A stretch of 64,000 nucleotides of DNA from Rhodoplanes azumiensis (lineage in GTDB: Bacteria; Pseudomonadota; Alphaproteobacteria; Rhizobiales; Xanthobacteraceae), in assembly GCF_042682915.1 (NCBI RefSeq), contig NZ_JBHUIW010000003.1, forward strand, positions 1 through 64,000, given 5' to 3'. This document shows, one piece after another, positions 8,032 to 15,340 of the stretch. Both the position numbers and the translations under genes were made by a program. How positions within the stretch are numbered: the stretch's first letter is position 1; every line of letters begins with the position of its first letter. The notes under the pieces were generated by a model. That model had not been told where the DNA came from and searched no databases. It saw nothing but the letters and a program-made list of their open reading frames with translations.

Positions 8032-9384
8032 ATGACCGAGACCGCAACCAGCTCTGCCGCCGCACACAGGCCCGCTCCCGGCGAGCCGAAGGGCTTTCTC
8101 GACCGCTATTTCGGGCTGACCGCGAGCGGCACCACGGTGCGCACCGAGGCGATCGCCGGCGTCACGACGTTCCTGACGATGGTCTACATCGTCTTCGTCA
8201 ATCCGACGATCCTGGCCAATGCCGGCATGGACAAGGGCGCCGTGTTCGTCGCCACGTGCCTGGCCGCCGCCGTGTCGACCCTGGTGATGGCGCTCTACGC
8301 CAACTACCCGGTGGCGCTCGCCCCCGGCATGGGGCTCAACGCCTTCTTCGCCTTCACGGTCGTGCTCTCCTACAAGTACTCCTGGCAGCAGGCGCTCGGC
8401 GCCGTGTTCTGCTCCGGCGTGCTGTTCTTCCTGCTGTCGATCTTCCGGCTGCGCGAATACGTGATCAACGCCATCCCGAAGACCCTCAAGCTCGCCATCT
8501 CGGCCGGGGTCGGGCTGTTCCTCGGCATCATCGCGCTCGAGCAGTCGAAGATCGTCGTCGCCCATCCGGTGACGCTGGTGACGCTCGGCGACCTGCGCCA
8601 GCTCCCCGCCATCCTGTGCCTCGTCGGCTTCGTGCTGATCGCCGCGCTGAACTCGCGCAACATTCTCGGCGGCACGCTGATCGGCATCCTGATCGTCACG
8701 CTGATCGGGCTGCCGTTCGGGCTCACCACCTTCACCGGGATCGTCGACGTGCCGCCCTCGCTGGCGCCGACCTTCCTGCAGCTCGACTTCTCGGCGATCT
8801 TCGAGCAGACCTTCGTCATCGTCGTGCTGAGCTTCCTGTTCATCGACGTGTTCGACAACGCCGGCACGCTGATCGGCGTCACCCACCGGGCCGGCCTGCT
8901 CGACGAGAAGGGCCACCTGCCGCGCATGAAGCAGGCGCTGCTCGCCGACTCCTTCGCCGCCATGTTCGGCTCGCTGATCGGCACCTCGACGACGACCAGC
9001 TACATCGAGAGCGCGGCCGGCGTCTCGGCCGGCGGCCGCACCGGACTCACCGCCGTGTTCGTCGCGATCCTGTTCCTGATGGCGCTGTTCTTCGCCCCGC
9101 TCGCCGGCATGATCCCGGCCTACGCCTCGGCGGCGGCGCTGCTCTACGTCGCCTGCCTGATGACCCAGGGGCTCGCCGAGATCTCGTGGGACGACGTCAC
9201 CGAATACGCGCCCGCCGTGGTCGCCGCCGTGACGATGCCGCTGACCTACTCGATCGCCACCGGCATCGGGCTCGGCTTCATCACCTATGCGGCGGCCAAG
9301 CTCGTCTCCGGCCGCTTCCGCGACGTCTCGCCGGCCGTGATCGTCCTGGCGCTCCTGTTCGCCGGCAAGTTCGCGATGGGGTGA
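8032..9384 (+). CDS. NCS2 purine permease (AzgA/GhxP-like)
   Basis: 450-residue polytopic inner-membrane transporter. Family sequences include VNPTILANAGMD, APGMGLNAFFAF, FLFIDVFDNAGTLIGV and GTSTTTSYIESAAGV, which place it in the AzgA/GhxP-like branch of NCS2. It likely imports adenine, guanine or hypoxanthine by proton symport; which purine cannot be told from sequence alone. The ATG follows GGGGACGCGAG. It is divergent from cydA. apt, at about 32 kb, would be the salvage enzyme for imported adenine. Confidence 0.9.
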   Translation: MTETATSSAAAHRPAPGEPKGFLDRYFGLTASGTTVRTEAIAGVTTFLTMVYIVFVNPTILANAGMDKGAVFVATCLAAAVSTLVMALYANYPVALAPGMGLNAFFAFTVVLSYKYSWQQALGAVFCSGVLFFLLSIFRLREYVINAIPKTLKLAISAGVGLFLGIIALEQSKIVVAHPVTLVTLGDLRQLPAILCLVGFVLIAALNSRNILGGTLIGILIVTLIGLPFGLTTFTGIVDVPPSLAPTFLQLDFSAIFEQTFVIVVLSFLFIDVFDNAGTLIGVTHRAGLLDEKGHLPRMKQALLADSFAAMFGSLIGTSTTTSYIESAAGVSAGGRTGLTAVFVAILFLMALFFAPLAGMIPAYASAAALLYVACLMTQGLAEISWDDVTEYAPAVVAAVTMPLTYSIATGIGLGFITYAAAKLVSGRFRDVSPAVIVLALLFAGKFAMG

Positions 9385-9556
9385 GGTGACGGGGGCGGAA
9401 GAGGCCGCTTGTGTGTCCCGGCGAAAGCCGCAACCCGGGGGCGGCAAGGGAGAGCGTCGGGCTCGCGCGAATGTTCTTGAAACGTTCTGCAACTCTGATA
9501 CTGTGATCGAGACTTCCGTCGTGCTTGAAGAGTGTGTGCGGAACTCGGGGCTGATC

Positions 9557-10294
9557 ATGATCGGGCGCGGGATGCGGGCCGCGGCGGCGGCCGTGACGAT
9601 GGCGTTGCTGACGGCATTGCTGACGGCGGCGTGGGGCGTCGGCGCCGGGGTGGCGCCGGCCGCCGCACAGGACCGGCGGCAGAACGAGCCCGGGCAGTTC
9701 GACTTCTACGTCCTCGCGCTGTCGTGGTCGCCCTCGTTCTGCGAGGAGAGCGCCGAGCGCCGCAACGGCCGTCCGGCCCGCGAGGACGGCGGCCGGCCCG
9801 ATCCGCAATGCGCAGAGCGGCCGTTCTCGTTCGTCGTGCACGGGCTGTGGCCGCAATACGAGCGGGGCTTTCCGGAATACTGCCAGGTGCCGGCGCCGCG
9901 GCTGAACCGCGAGATCGTCGCCTCGATGCTCGACCTGATGCCGAGCCCGCGCCTCGTCTTCAACCAGTGGGACAAGCACGGCGTCTGCTCCGGCCTCGGG
10001 CCGCGCGGCTATTTCGAGGCGGTGCGCAAGGCGCGCGCCGTGATCAAGATTCCGGAGGTCTATCTCGAGCCCGACCGCGCCCTGTCGGTGACGCCGGACG
10101 AGGTCGAGGAGGCTTTCGTCAAGGCCAATCCGGGACTCGACCGCGCCGCCATCGCGGTTGGCTGCAGCCGCAACCGGCTGAGCGAGGTGCGCATCTGCAT
10201 GACCCGCGAGCTCGGCTTCCGGCCGTGTCCCGAGGTCGACCGCCGCGCCTGCCGGCGCGACCGGCTGTCGATGCCGCCGGTACGGGGCGGGTAG
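9557..10294 (+). CDS. Secreted ribonuclease T2
   Basis: 245 residues with a cleavable signal (Ala-rich, ending near AAA|QD at 38). The two T2 catalytic blocks are present: CAS I FVVHGLWPQ (His95) and CAS II FNQWDKHGVCS (His141). The acidic residue usual in CAS II (EWxKHG) is Gln137 here. Cysteines at 62, 85, 109 and 144 fit disulfides. It should degrade RNA in the periplasm or outside the cell. The frame is open upstream, but MIGRGMRAAA (9557) gives a proper signal peptide. Confidence 0.9.
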   Translation: MIGRGMRAAAAAVTMALLTALLTAAWGVGAGVAPAAAQDRRQNEPGQFDFYVLALSWSPSFCEESAERRNGRPAREDGGRPDPQCAERPFSFVVHGLWPQYERGFPEYCQVPAPRLNREIVASMLDLMPSPRLVFNQWDKHGVCSGLGPRGYFEAVRKARAVIKIPEVYLEPDRALSVTPDEVEEAFVKANPGLDRAAIAVGCSRNRLSEVRICMTRELGFRPCPEVDRRACRRDRLSMPPVRGG

Positions 10295-10452
10295 GCGTCC
10301 CCGCGTCGAGGGGGCCCGCGGGAGCCCGTCATGGTGAATGCGTCGTTGCCGCGTCGCGGCCGATTGTCCGCACCAGAATGAACCGTTTCCGCGCCCGTGT
10401 GCCAACCGCCCGGTGAGCCGTGCCGGACCAAGGTGACACCGGAGACGGAGAC

Positions 10453-11091
10453 ATGCGGCACGACACCATCACGGTCACCGACGCCCCGTGCACGGCCGGC
10501 CCGCGTCGGCCGATCGCGCTCACCGAAGGTGCGAGCGTGCGGGCGCGACTCGAGGCCGATGCGCGGCTCGCGGTGTACATCCTCGGGATCTTCTACATCG
10601 CCCTGTGGGCGATCACCTGGCTGATCCTCGGCCACGGCGCCGCGCTGCTGCGGCCCGAGCAGGGCTGCCGGCTGGAGGGGCTCGACGTCCTCTTCCTGTG
10701 GCGCTGCGTCGGCGAGACGCATCTGCCGGTGGTCGCCGATCTCGCCAACGGCGTGCTCGCCAGCACGGTCTGGGCGCCGGTCGTCGTGCTCACCGCCGCG
10801 GTCCAGCCGGAGGTGCGGCTGGTCGCCTTTCTGGTCGTCGCCCTGCACGTCGTCGGGCTGCCGGCCGCGCTGCTGATCGCGATCCGGGCCGGCGAGACGC
10901 TGTGCGACCGCATCGCCCGCCGTCCCGCCGCGGGTGAGCGGGCCGCGCCGGCACCGGCGCCGGACGACCCGGGGCGAACCGAGCGGACGCCGCGCGCCGC
11001 GTCCGGCGCGCCGCTGGCGCCGCCCCGGCCGAAGCGGCCGCCGGTGACGCCGCGCAAGACCTTCGGCCTGCGCCGGACGATTCCGACCTGA
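10453..11091 (+). CDS. Membrane protein of unknown function
   Basis: 212 residues, family not recognised. Three hydrophobic segments are visible: LAVYILGIFYIALWAITWLI (about 37-56), a segment around STVWAPVVVLTAAV, and LVAFLVVALHVVGLPAALLI. The loop between the first two has a Cys pair (EQGCRLEG and LWRCVGE). The C-terminal 60 residues are Pro/Ala/Arg-rich and cytoplasmic-looking. The ATG at 10453 has GGAGACGGAG just upstream, better than the GTG at 10420. It stands alone between the RNase and rlmJ. Codon use looks like real coding sequence. Confidence 0.7.
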   Translation: MRHDTITVTDAPCTAGPRRPIALTEGASVRARLEADARLAVYILGIFYIALWAITWLILGHGAALLRPEQGCRLEGLDVLFLWRCVGETHLPVVADLANGVLASTVWAPVVVLTAAVQPEVRLVAFLVVALHVVGLPAALLIAIRAGETLCDRIARRPAAGERAAPAPAPDDPGRTERTPRAASGAPLAPPRPKRPPVTPRKTFGLRRTIPT

Positions 11092-11325
11092 ACCCGCCGA
11101 TGTCCGCACAGGTCGGCCCGCGCGGCAGTGCTTCGCGTCTCGGCCCCCTGTGTCACGCCTCTCTCGCCACGCCCGGGCTCGGCGCTGCGGTCGGCCGGGT
11201 GTCGCCGTGCTGGGCAACCGCGTCCCGTCCGTGCGAGAAGCCGGCGAACCGCGCCGCCCGCGGCGCTCCCGGCTGTCGTGGCCCTGCCGTCGACCGCCGT
11301 CCCTCGCCGCCCGGTCGATGCCCCG

Positions 11326-12165
11326 ATGAACTATCGCCACGCCTTTCATGCCGGCAATTTCGCCGACGTGCTCAAGCACGCGACGCTCGCCCGCATTCTT
11401 CACCACCTGTCGGAGAAACCCGCGGCCTTCCGGGTGATCGACACCCATGCGGGCGCCGGCCTCTACGCGCTCGACGGACCGGAGGCGAGCCGCACCGGCG
11501 AGTGGCGGGACGGGATCGGTCGGGTCCGCGACGCGGCGATGCCGCCGGCGATCGCCGATCTGCTCGCGCCTTATTTGGAGGTCGTGACGGCGCTCTCCGG
11601 CGCCGGGGCGCATCTTTATCCCGGATCACCGCTGCTCGCCGCGAAACTGATGAGACCGCAGGATCGCCTGGTCGCCTGCGAGCTCGAGCCGACCGCGGCC
11701 GCCGCTCTCGCACATGCACTCGGACGCGATGCGCGCGCGAAGACCGTGGCGATCGACGGCTGGCTAGCACTGAAGGCTTATATTCCGCCGAAGGAGCGCC
11801 GCGGCCTCGTACTGATCGATCCGCCGTTCGAGCAGCCGGACGAGTTTCATCGTCTCGCACACGGCATCGTGAACGCGTTGCGCAAATGGCCGACCGGCGT
11901 CTATCTGATCTGGTATCCCGTGAAGGACCGCCGCGGCCCCGAGACGCTCGTCGAAACCCTCGCTGCGGCGGGCCTTCCCAAGCTCCTGCGCATCGCGCTC
12001 GACGTCGGCGGAAACGGCGACGGGCTGCGCGCCACCGGCCTCCTCGTGATCAATCCGCCCTGGCGGCTCGCCGACGAGCTCGCCGTTCTGCTCGACTGGC
12101 TGGTGCCGGTGCTGTCACGCGGCACCGGCGCCGGATCACGTCTCGACCGCATCGGCGCGACGTGA
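11326..12165 (+). CDS. rlmJ: 23S rRNA (adenine(2030)-N6)-methyltransferase RlmJ
   Basis: 279 residues. Begins MNYRHAFHAGNFADVLKHA, the hallmark N-terminus of RlmJ, with an SAM-binding block (FRVIDTHAGAGLY) and the N6-adenine methylation motif DPPFE with Asp165. It methylates A2030 of 23S rRNA. The frame is open about 200 bases upstream with no conserved sequence, so I start at 11326. Confidence 0.95.
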   Translation: MNYRHAFHAGNFADVLKHATLARILHHLSEKPAAFRVIDTHAGAGLYALDGPEASRTGEWRDGIGRVRDAAMPPAIADLLAPYLEVVTALSGAGAHLYPGSPLLAAKLMRPQDRLVACELEPTAAAALAHALGRDARAKTVAIDGWLALKAYIPPKERRGLVLIDPPFEQPDEFHRLAHGIVNALRKWPTGVYLIWYPVKDRRGPETLVETLAAAGLPKLLRIALDVGGNGDGLRATGLLVINPPWRLADELAVLLDWLVPVLSRGTGAGSRLDRIGAT

Positions 12166-12440
12166 CACGGATCTCACAGATCAGACCCGCTTCCTCTTTT
12201 TGCGTCGTCGCCTCTATGTTAAAGTTTGATGGGGCTCTGACGTTCAGTCTCCGGTCCGGAGACGAGGGTGGCCTAGGCGGGTGCCGACCGTGATGCCGAA
12301 GCACGAGGCGATGTTGCCGCGCTGCGAGGCTGCGATGCCGGTGGGCGACGTGCCGACGTCTTCCGAAACGTGAATGTCCGGCCACGCCGTCGCGCCACGA
12401 GGGCCGACGACGAAGCAGCATGGGGATGGGAGTGTCCTCG

Positions 12441-12653
12441 ATGGCAATGGCAGGTACCGTGAAGTTCTTCAACAGCGAGCGTGGCTACGGCTTCATCAAG
12501 CCGGACGACGGCGGTCGCGACGTGTTCGTGCACATCACCGCGGTCGAGCGGGCGGGCTTGAAGTCGCTCAACGAAGGTCAGCGGATCAGCTTCGACGTCG
12601 AGCCCGACAAGAAGGGAAAGGGCCCGAAGGCGGTCAATCTGGTCATCTCGTAG
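12441..12653 (+). CDS. Cold-shock protein (CspA family)
   Basis: 70-residue OB-fold RNA/ssDNA-binding protein. RNP1-like GYGFIKPD and RNP2-like DVFVHITAV are intact. The start MAMAGTVKFFN is usual for alphaproteobacterial Csp proteins; GGGAG about eight bases upstream fits the ATG at 12441. The 275 bases between rlmJ and this start may include a long leader, as is common for cold-inducible csp genes, but I cannot prove that. It probably acts as an RNA chaperone. Confidence 0.92.
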   Translation: MAMAGTVKFFNSERGYGFIKPDDGGRDVFVHITAVERAGLKSLNEGQRISFDVEPDKKGKGPKAVNLVIS

Positions 12654-13282
12654 CACCTCGAGACGCCGACCGGCCGCGACGGGACGCTTCGATCGCGGGA
12701 CGCACGGTGGAAGGCTCGAACGGGTCCGTCGCGACGGGTCGTCGCGACAGTGCGCGGGGGGCGGGTCGCCCCGTCCGAGAGGCCGGAACCGGCCGCGCCA
12801 CGACGTGTCCGGATGCGAGATGCCCGGACGATCTAGCCGGAAATGACGACCGGCACGATATGACAAGCGGAGCGACATCCGATCGGCCGTCCGGATGACC
12901 CGACGCCGCCGGGCGGTGAGACCGATCCGACGGCGACGTGATCAGTCCGCGATGCCGGCCCGCGATGCCGGCCCGCGATCTGATCAGATGGCGGGCGGCG
13001 ACGTTCGACGCCTCGACGTGAGAACGGAGACGCGTGCCGCTCGCTCGGACCCGTGATCGGGGGATCGCGCCGGCGCGCCGCTGCGGCGTTCTCGAACGGA
13101 ATTTGCTTGTGAAGATCGTTTCGCCGGCGGCGGGGGCGATCGCGCCCACCCGCGTCGTCTTCGGGGGCGCGGGCGGGTGCGCCGCGACCGCGTGAAAAGC
13201 GAAACGCTCCGGCGCGGGGCGCCGGAGCGTTTCCGTCATCGGGCGAGCGGGGGGCGTGCGCGCGCCGATCGAAGCCGTCGTG
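12654..13282. other. 629-bp non-coding stretch with a 13-bp tandem duplication
   Basis: No gene seen. It has two exact adjacent copies of CGCGATGCCGGCC (12948-12960, 12961-12973) with the start of a third, flanked by TGATCAGT and CTGATCAG. A strong terminator for the downstream minus-strand gene is at 13201-13233. A small RNA is possible, but nothing in the sequence shows one. Confidence 0.4.
13201..13233 (-). terminator. Rho-independent terminator after the porin gene
   Basis: A perfect 15-bp stem (GAAACGCTCCGGCGC and its complement) around a 3-base loop. On the minus strand it is followed by GCTTTTCAC, a short T-run. It lies 50 bases beyond the stop of the minus-strand beta-barrel gene. 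Confidence 0.8.
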
Positions 13283-13897
13283 TCAGAATCGATAGTTCAG
13301 CCCGAAGCGGACGATGCTCGACTCGATGTCGGTGGTGAGCCCGACCATGGTGTAGTTCTCCTTGGTCAGGTCGACATAGAGATACTCGGCGCGGGCGCTC
13401 CAGTTCGGCGTGAACGCCACCTCGATGCCGGCGCCGGCCGTCCAGCCCGTATGCGTCTTCGACTGCGACCAGCCGAGCCATTCCACCTCGCCGCCCCCGT
13501 AGGCGAAGCCGCCGGTGCCGTAGATGAGGACGTTGCTCATCGCCCAGCCGATGCGGCCGCGCAGCGTGCCGAACCACGGGTTGGAGAACTTGTACGCCGC
13601 GAACGTGTCCTCGGCCCCCGAGAACTGGAAGTCGGTCTCCGCGCCGATGACGAACTGGTTGATCTGGTAGTTGTAGCCGGCCTGGAGGCCGCCCGCGAAG
13701 CCGCTCGGGTTCATGCTCATGGCGGCCGAGCCGAACTGGTAGCCGAGGTTCACGCCGACATAGGCGCCGGTCCAGGTCTGCGGGGCGGCGTAGGGGGGCG
13801 GCTGCTGGTAGGGGGCGCCGTAGCGGAGGTCCGCCGCGCCGGTCGGCGTCGCCAGCAGGGCGGCGATCAGTCCGGCCGAAAGGGTCGTCTTCTTCAT
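13283..13897 (-). CDS. Outer-membrane beta-barrel protein (Omp25/Omp31-like)
   Basis: 204 residues. A signal peptide (MKKTTLSAGLIAALL... ending GAA|DL) is followed by YxxP-rich sequence and WTGAYVGVNLGYQFG, the typical first strand of the small alphaproteobacterial porin-like family. Alternating strands follow (GGLQAGYNYQ, VIGAETDFQFSG, RGRIGW, WTAGAGIEVAF, SARAEYLYVDL), and the chain ends in the terminal Phe (FGLNYRF) needed for BamA-mediated insertion. The ATG at 13897 has GGAGG five bases upstream and is preferred over 13918. Likely structural; function unknown. Confidence 0.9.
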   Translation of the reverse strand: MKKTTLSAGLIAALLATPTGAADLRYGAPYQQPPPYAAPQTWTGAYVGVNLGYQFGSAAMSMNPSGFAGGLQAGYNYQINQFVIGAETDFQFSGAEDTFAAYKFSNPWFGTLRGRIGWAMSNVLIYGTGGFAYGGGEVEWLGWSQSKTHTGWTAGAGIEVAFTPNWSARAEYLYVDLTKENYTMVGLTTDIESSIVRFGLNYRF

Positions 13898-14285
13898 CGT
13901 TGCCTCCACGTCGTCCACCGCGGCGCCTCGGACCGGTGGACGACTCCGCGACGGTCCTTGTCGCCCGCCATCGTGGGTCCCCGAGGACCGGCCGAAGGCG
14001 AAAAATGGATAATTTCGTGTTTCGATTTATCGCGGCATTCGAGTAAACCTTTCCTTACTCGAGCCCGGCCACCACCCGTTAAGCTTAACCTGCCGTTTAC
14101 GAGTGCTATCAGCGGGTTAACGCGAAGGGCGGAGATTTCGTGCGAGCGTGCGGAAAGGTGCGTACAGGGACGTCCGAGGCGGCGCTCGGTCGGCGCGGGG
14201 CGGCTCGTTGCAAAGTCGCCGGGGAGCCAGCACAGTGCCGTCCCCGTTCGCAGCCCGATACCGCCGGACAACCGTGATCTCGCCG
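13898..14285. other. Divergent gap with AT-rich palindromes and a CtrA-like site
   Basis: 388 bases. From 14030 it is much more AT-rich than its surroundings. It holds a stem-loop CGAGTAA-N8-TTACTCG (14040-14061) and, near 14078-14100, GTTAAGCTTAACCTGCCGTTTAC. That contains TTAA-N7-TTTAC, one base off the CtrA consensus TTAA-N7-TTAAC. GGGTTAACGCG follows at 14114. This is probably the shared promoter/operator region for the porin and SDR genes. Confidence 0.35.
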
Positions 14286-15107
14286 ATGACCCAGCCGTCA
14301 CCCGCGCCCCGTCCTGACGCCCCTCGTCCGGCCGCCCCTTGTCCGGCCGCCCTCGTCACCGGCGGGGCACAGCGCATCGGCCGGGCGATCGTCCGGGCGC
14401 TCGTCGACGACGGCTACGCGGTCGCGATCCATGCCCGCGCATCGGCCGGCGAGGCGGACGCGCTGTGCGCCGAGATCGCCGCCGCGGGCGGCATCGCTCG
14501 GGTCGTGGTCGCCGACCTCGCCGACCACGACGCCGTGCTTCGGCTGGTTCCGGCCGCCGTCGCGGCGGTCGGGCCGCTGACGCTGCTCGTCAACAACGCC
14601 TCCACGTTCGAGCGCGACGAGATCGGCGGGCTCGACCGGGCGCTGTTCGATCTCCACATGGCCGTCAACCTGCGAGCGCCCGTCTTTCTGGCCGAGGCGT
14701 TCGCCGGGCAGGCGCCGGGGGGCGAGGTGCCGGGGGGTGCCGACCCGTCGGTCGTCAACATCGTCGACCAGCGGGTCTACAAGCCGACCCCGCGCTTCCT
14801 CTCCTACGGCCTGAGCAAGAGCGCGCTCCACACCGCGACGACGACGCTCGCCCAGGCGCTCGCTCCGGCCGTGCGGGTCAACGCGGTCGCGCCCGGCCCG
14901 ACCCTGCCGAGCCCGCGCCAGGATCTCGAAGCCTTCGCCCGCCAGGCCGCGGCCGTGCCGCTCGGCCGCGGGCCGTCACCCGAGGAGATCGCCGACGCCG
15001 TCCTCTACCTGGCGCGCGCCAGGAGCGTCACGGGCGAGACCATCGCGGTCGACGGCGGCCAGCGCCTCGCCTGGCAGACCCCGGACGCCATGGGGGTGGA
15101 CGAGTAG
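14286..15107 (+). CDS. SDR oxidoreductase, pteridine-reductase/FolM-like
   Basis: 273 residues, Rossmann SDR. The cofactor motif is TGGAQRIG (25-32), with NNAS at 103-106. The active site is Asp161-Tyr174-Lys178 (IVDQRV... YGLSK). Replacement of the usual Ser by Asp before YxxxK is the mark of pteridine reductase 1 and dihydromonapterin reductase FolM, so reduction of a pterin by NADPH is the best guess. The C-terminus TGETIAVDGGQRL is standard SDR. The start at MTQPSP (14286) is the most likely of several; the upstream frame is open. Confidence 0.8.
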   Translation: MTQPSPAPRPDAPRPAAPCPAALVTGGAQRIGRAIVRALVDDGYAVAIHARASAGEADALCAEIAAAGGIARVVVADLADHDAVLRLVPAAVAAVGPLTLLVNNASTFERDEIGGLDRALFDLHMAVNLRAPVFLAEAFAGQAPGGEVPGGADPSVVNIVDQRVYKPTPRFLSYGLSKSALHTATTTLAQALAPAVRVNAVAPGPTLPSPRQDLEAFARQAAAVPLGRGPSPEEIADAVLYLARARSVTGETIAVDGGQRLAWQTPDAMGVDE

Positions 15108-15112
15108 GCCTC

Positions 15113-15277
15113 CCGTCGTTCTGGGGCGGCGCACTCGGGTCGGCGCTTCGCGCCGCCCGAGCACAGGCTCCGCGCCGAGCCCGGAACCTATAACCCCTGT
15201 CCGTCGTGAGCCACCGCCACAGGGCGTATGGATCCCGAGCTCGCGGACCTCGCAGGTCCGCGCCCCGGGATGACCGG
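15113..15277. repeat. REP-like element, family A (long variant)
   Basis: 165 bp between the SDR gene and uvrC. Ends are CCGTCGTTCTGGGGCGG and CGCCCCGGGATGACCGG, with inner arms around GCGCCGAGCCCGGAACC and ATGGATCCCGAGCTCGCGG. The same long form, with GTGAGCCACC in the middle, occurs at 19207-19332. A GTG at 15206 within it opens the uvrC frame early but is not a credible start. Confidence 0.8.
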
Positions 15278-15340
15278 CCTTGGAAGAGGCGCCCTGATCC
15301 CGACACGGACTGCTACGAAGAGGGGCCGAATCGCCCCCAT

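Noticed and set aside
4854..9389. 1511-codon plus-strand ORF across cydB, cydA and azgA
   Set aside because: It is a high-GC shadow: Arg/Ala/Asp-rich composition, no domain, and it overlaps three well-supported genes in other frames. The same holds for the 1237-codon minus ORF at 37901-41614 and similar long frames.
15186..15212. EcfG-type promoter before uvrC (GGAAC-N17-CGTG)
   Set aside because: It lies inside a family A repeat whose ends often carry GGAAC, so the match is best explained by the repeat, and the -10 has a mismatch.
15206..15340. Upstream GTG start for uvrC at 15206
   Set aside because: The start and first codons lie in a family A repeat and show no conserved sequence; ATG 15341 is better placed.
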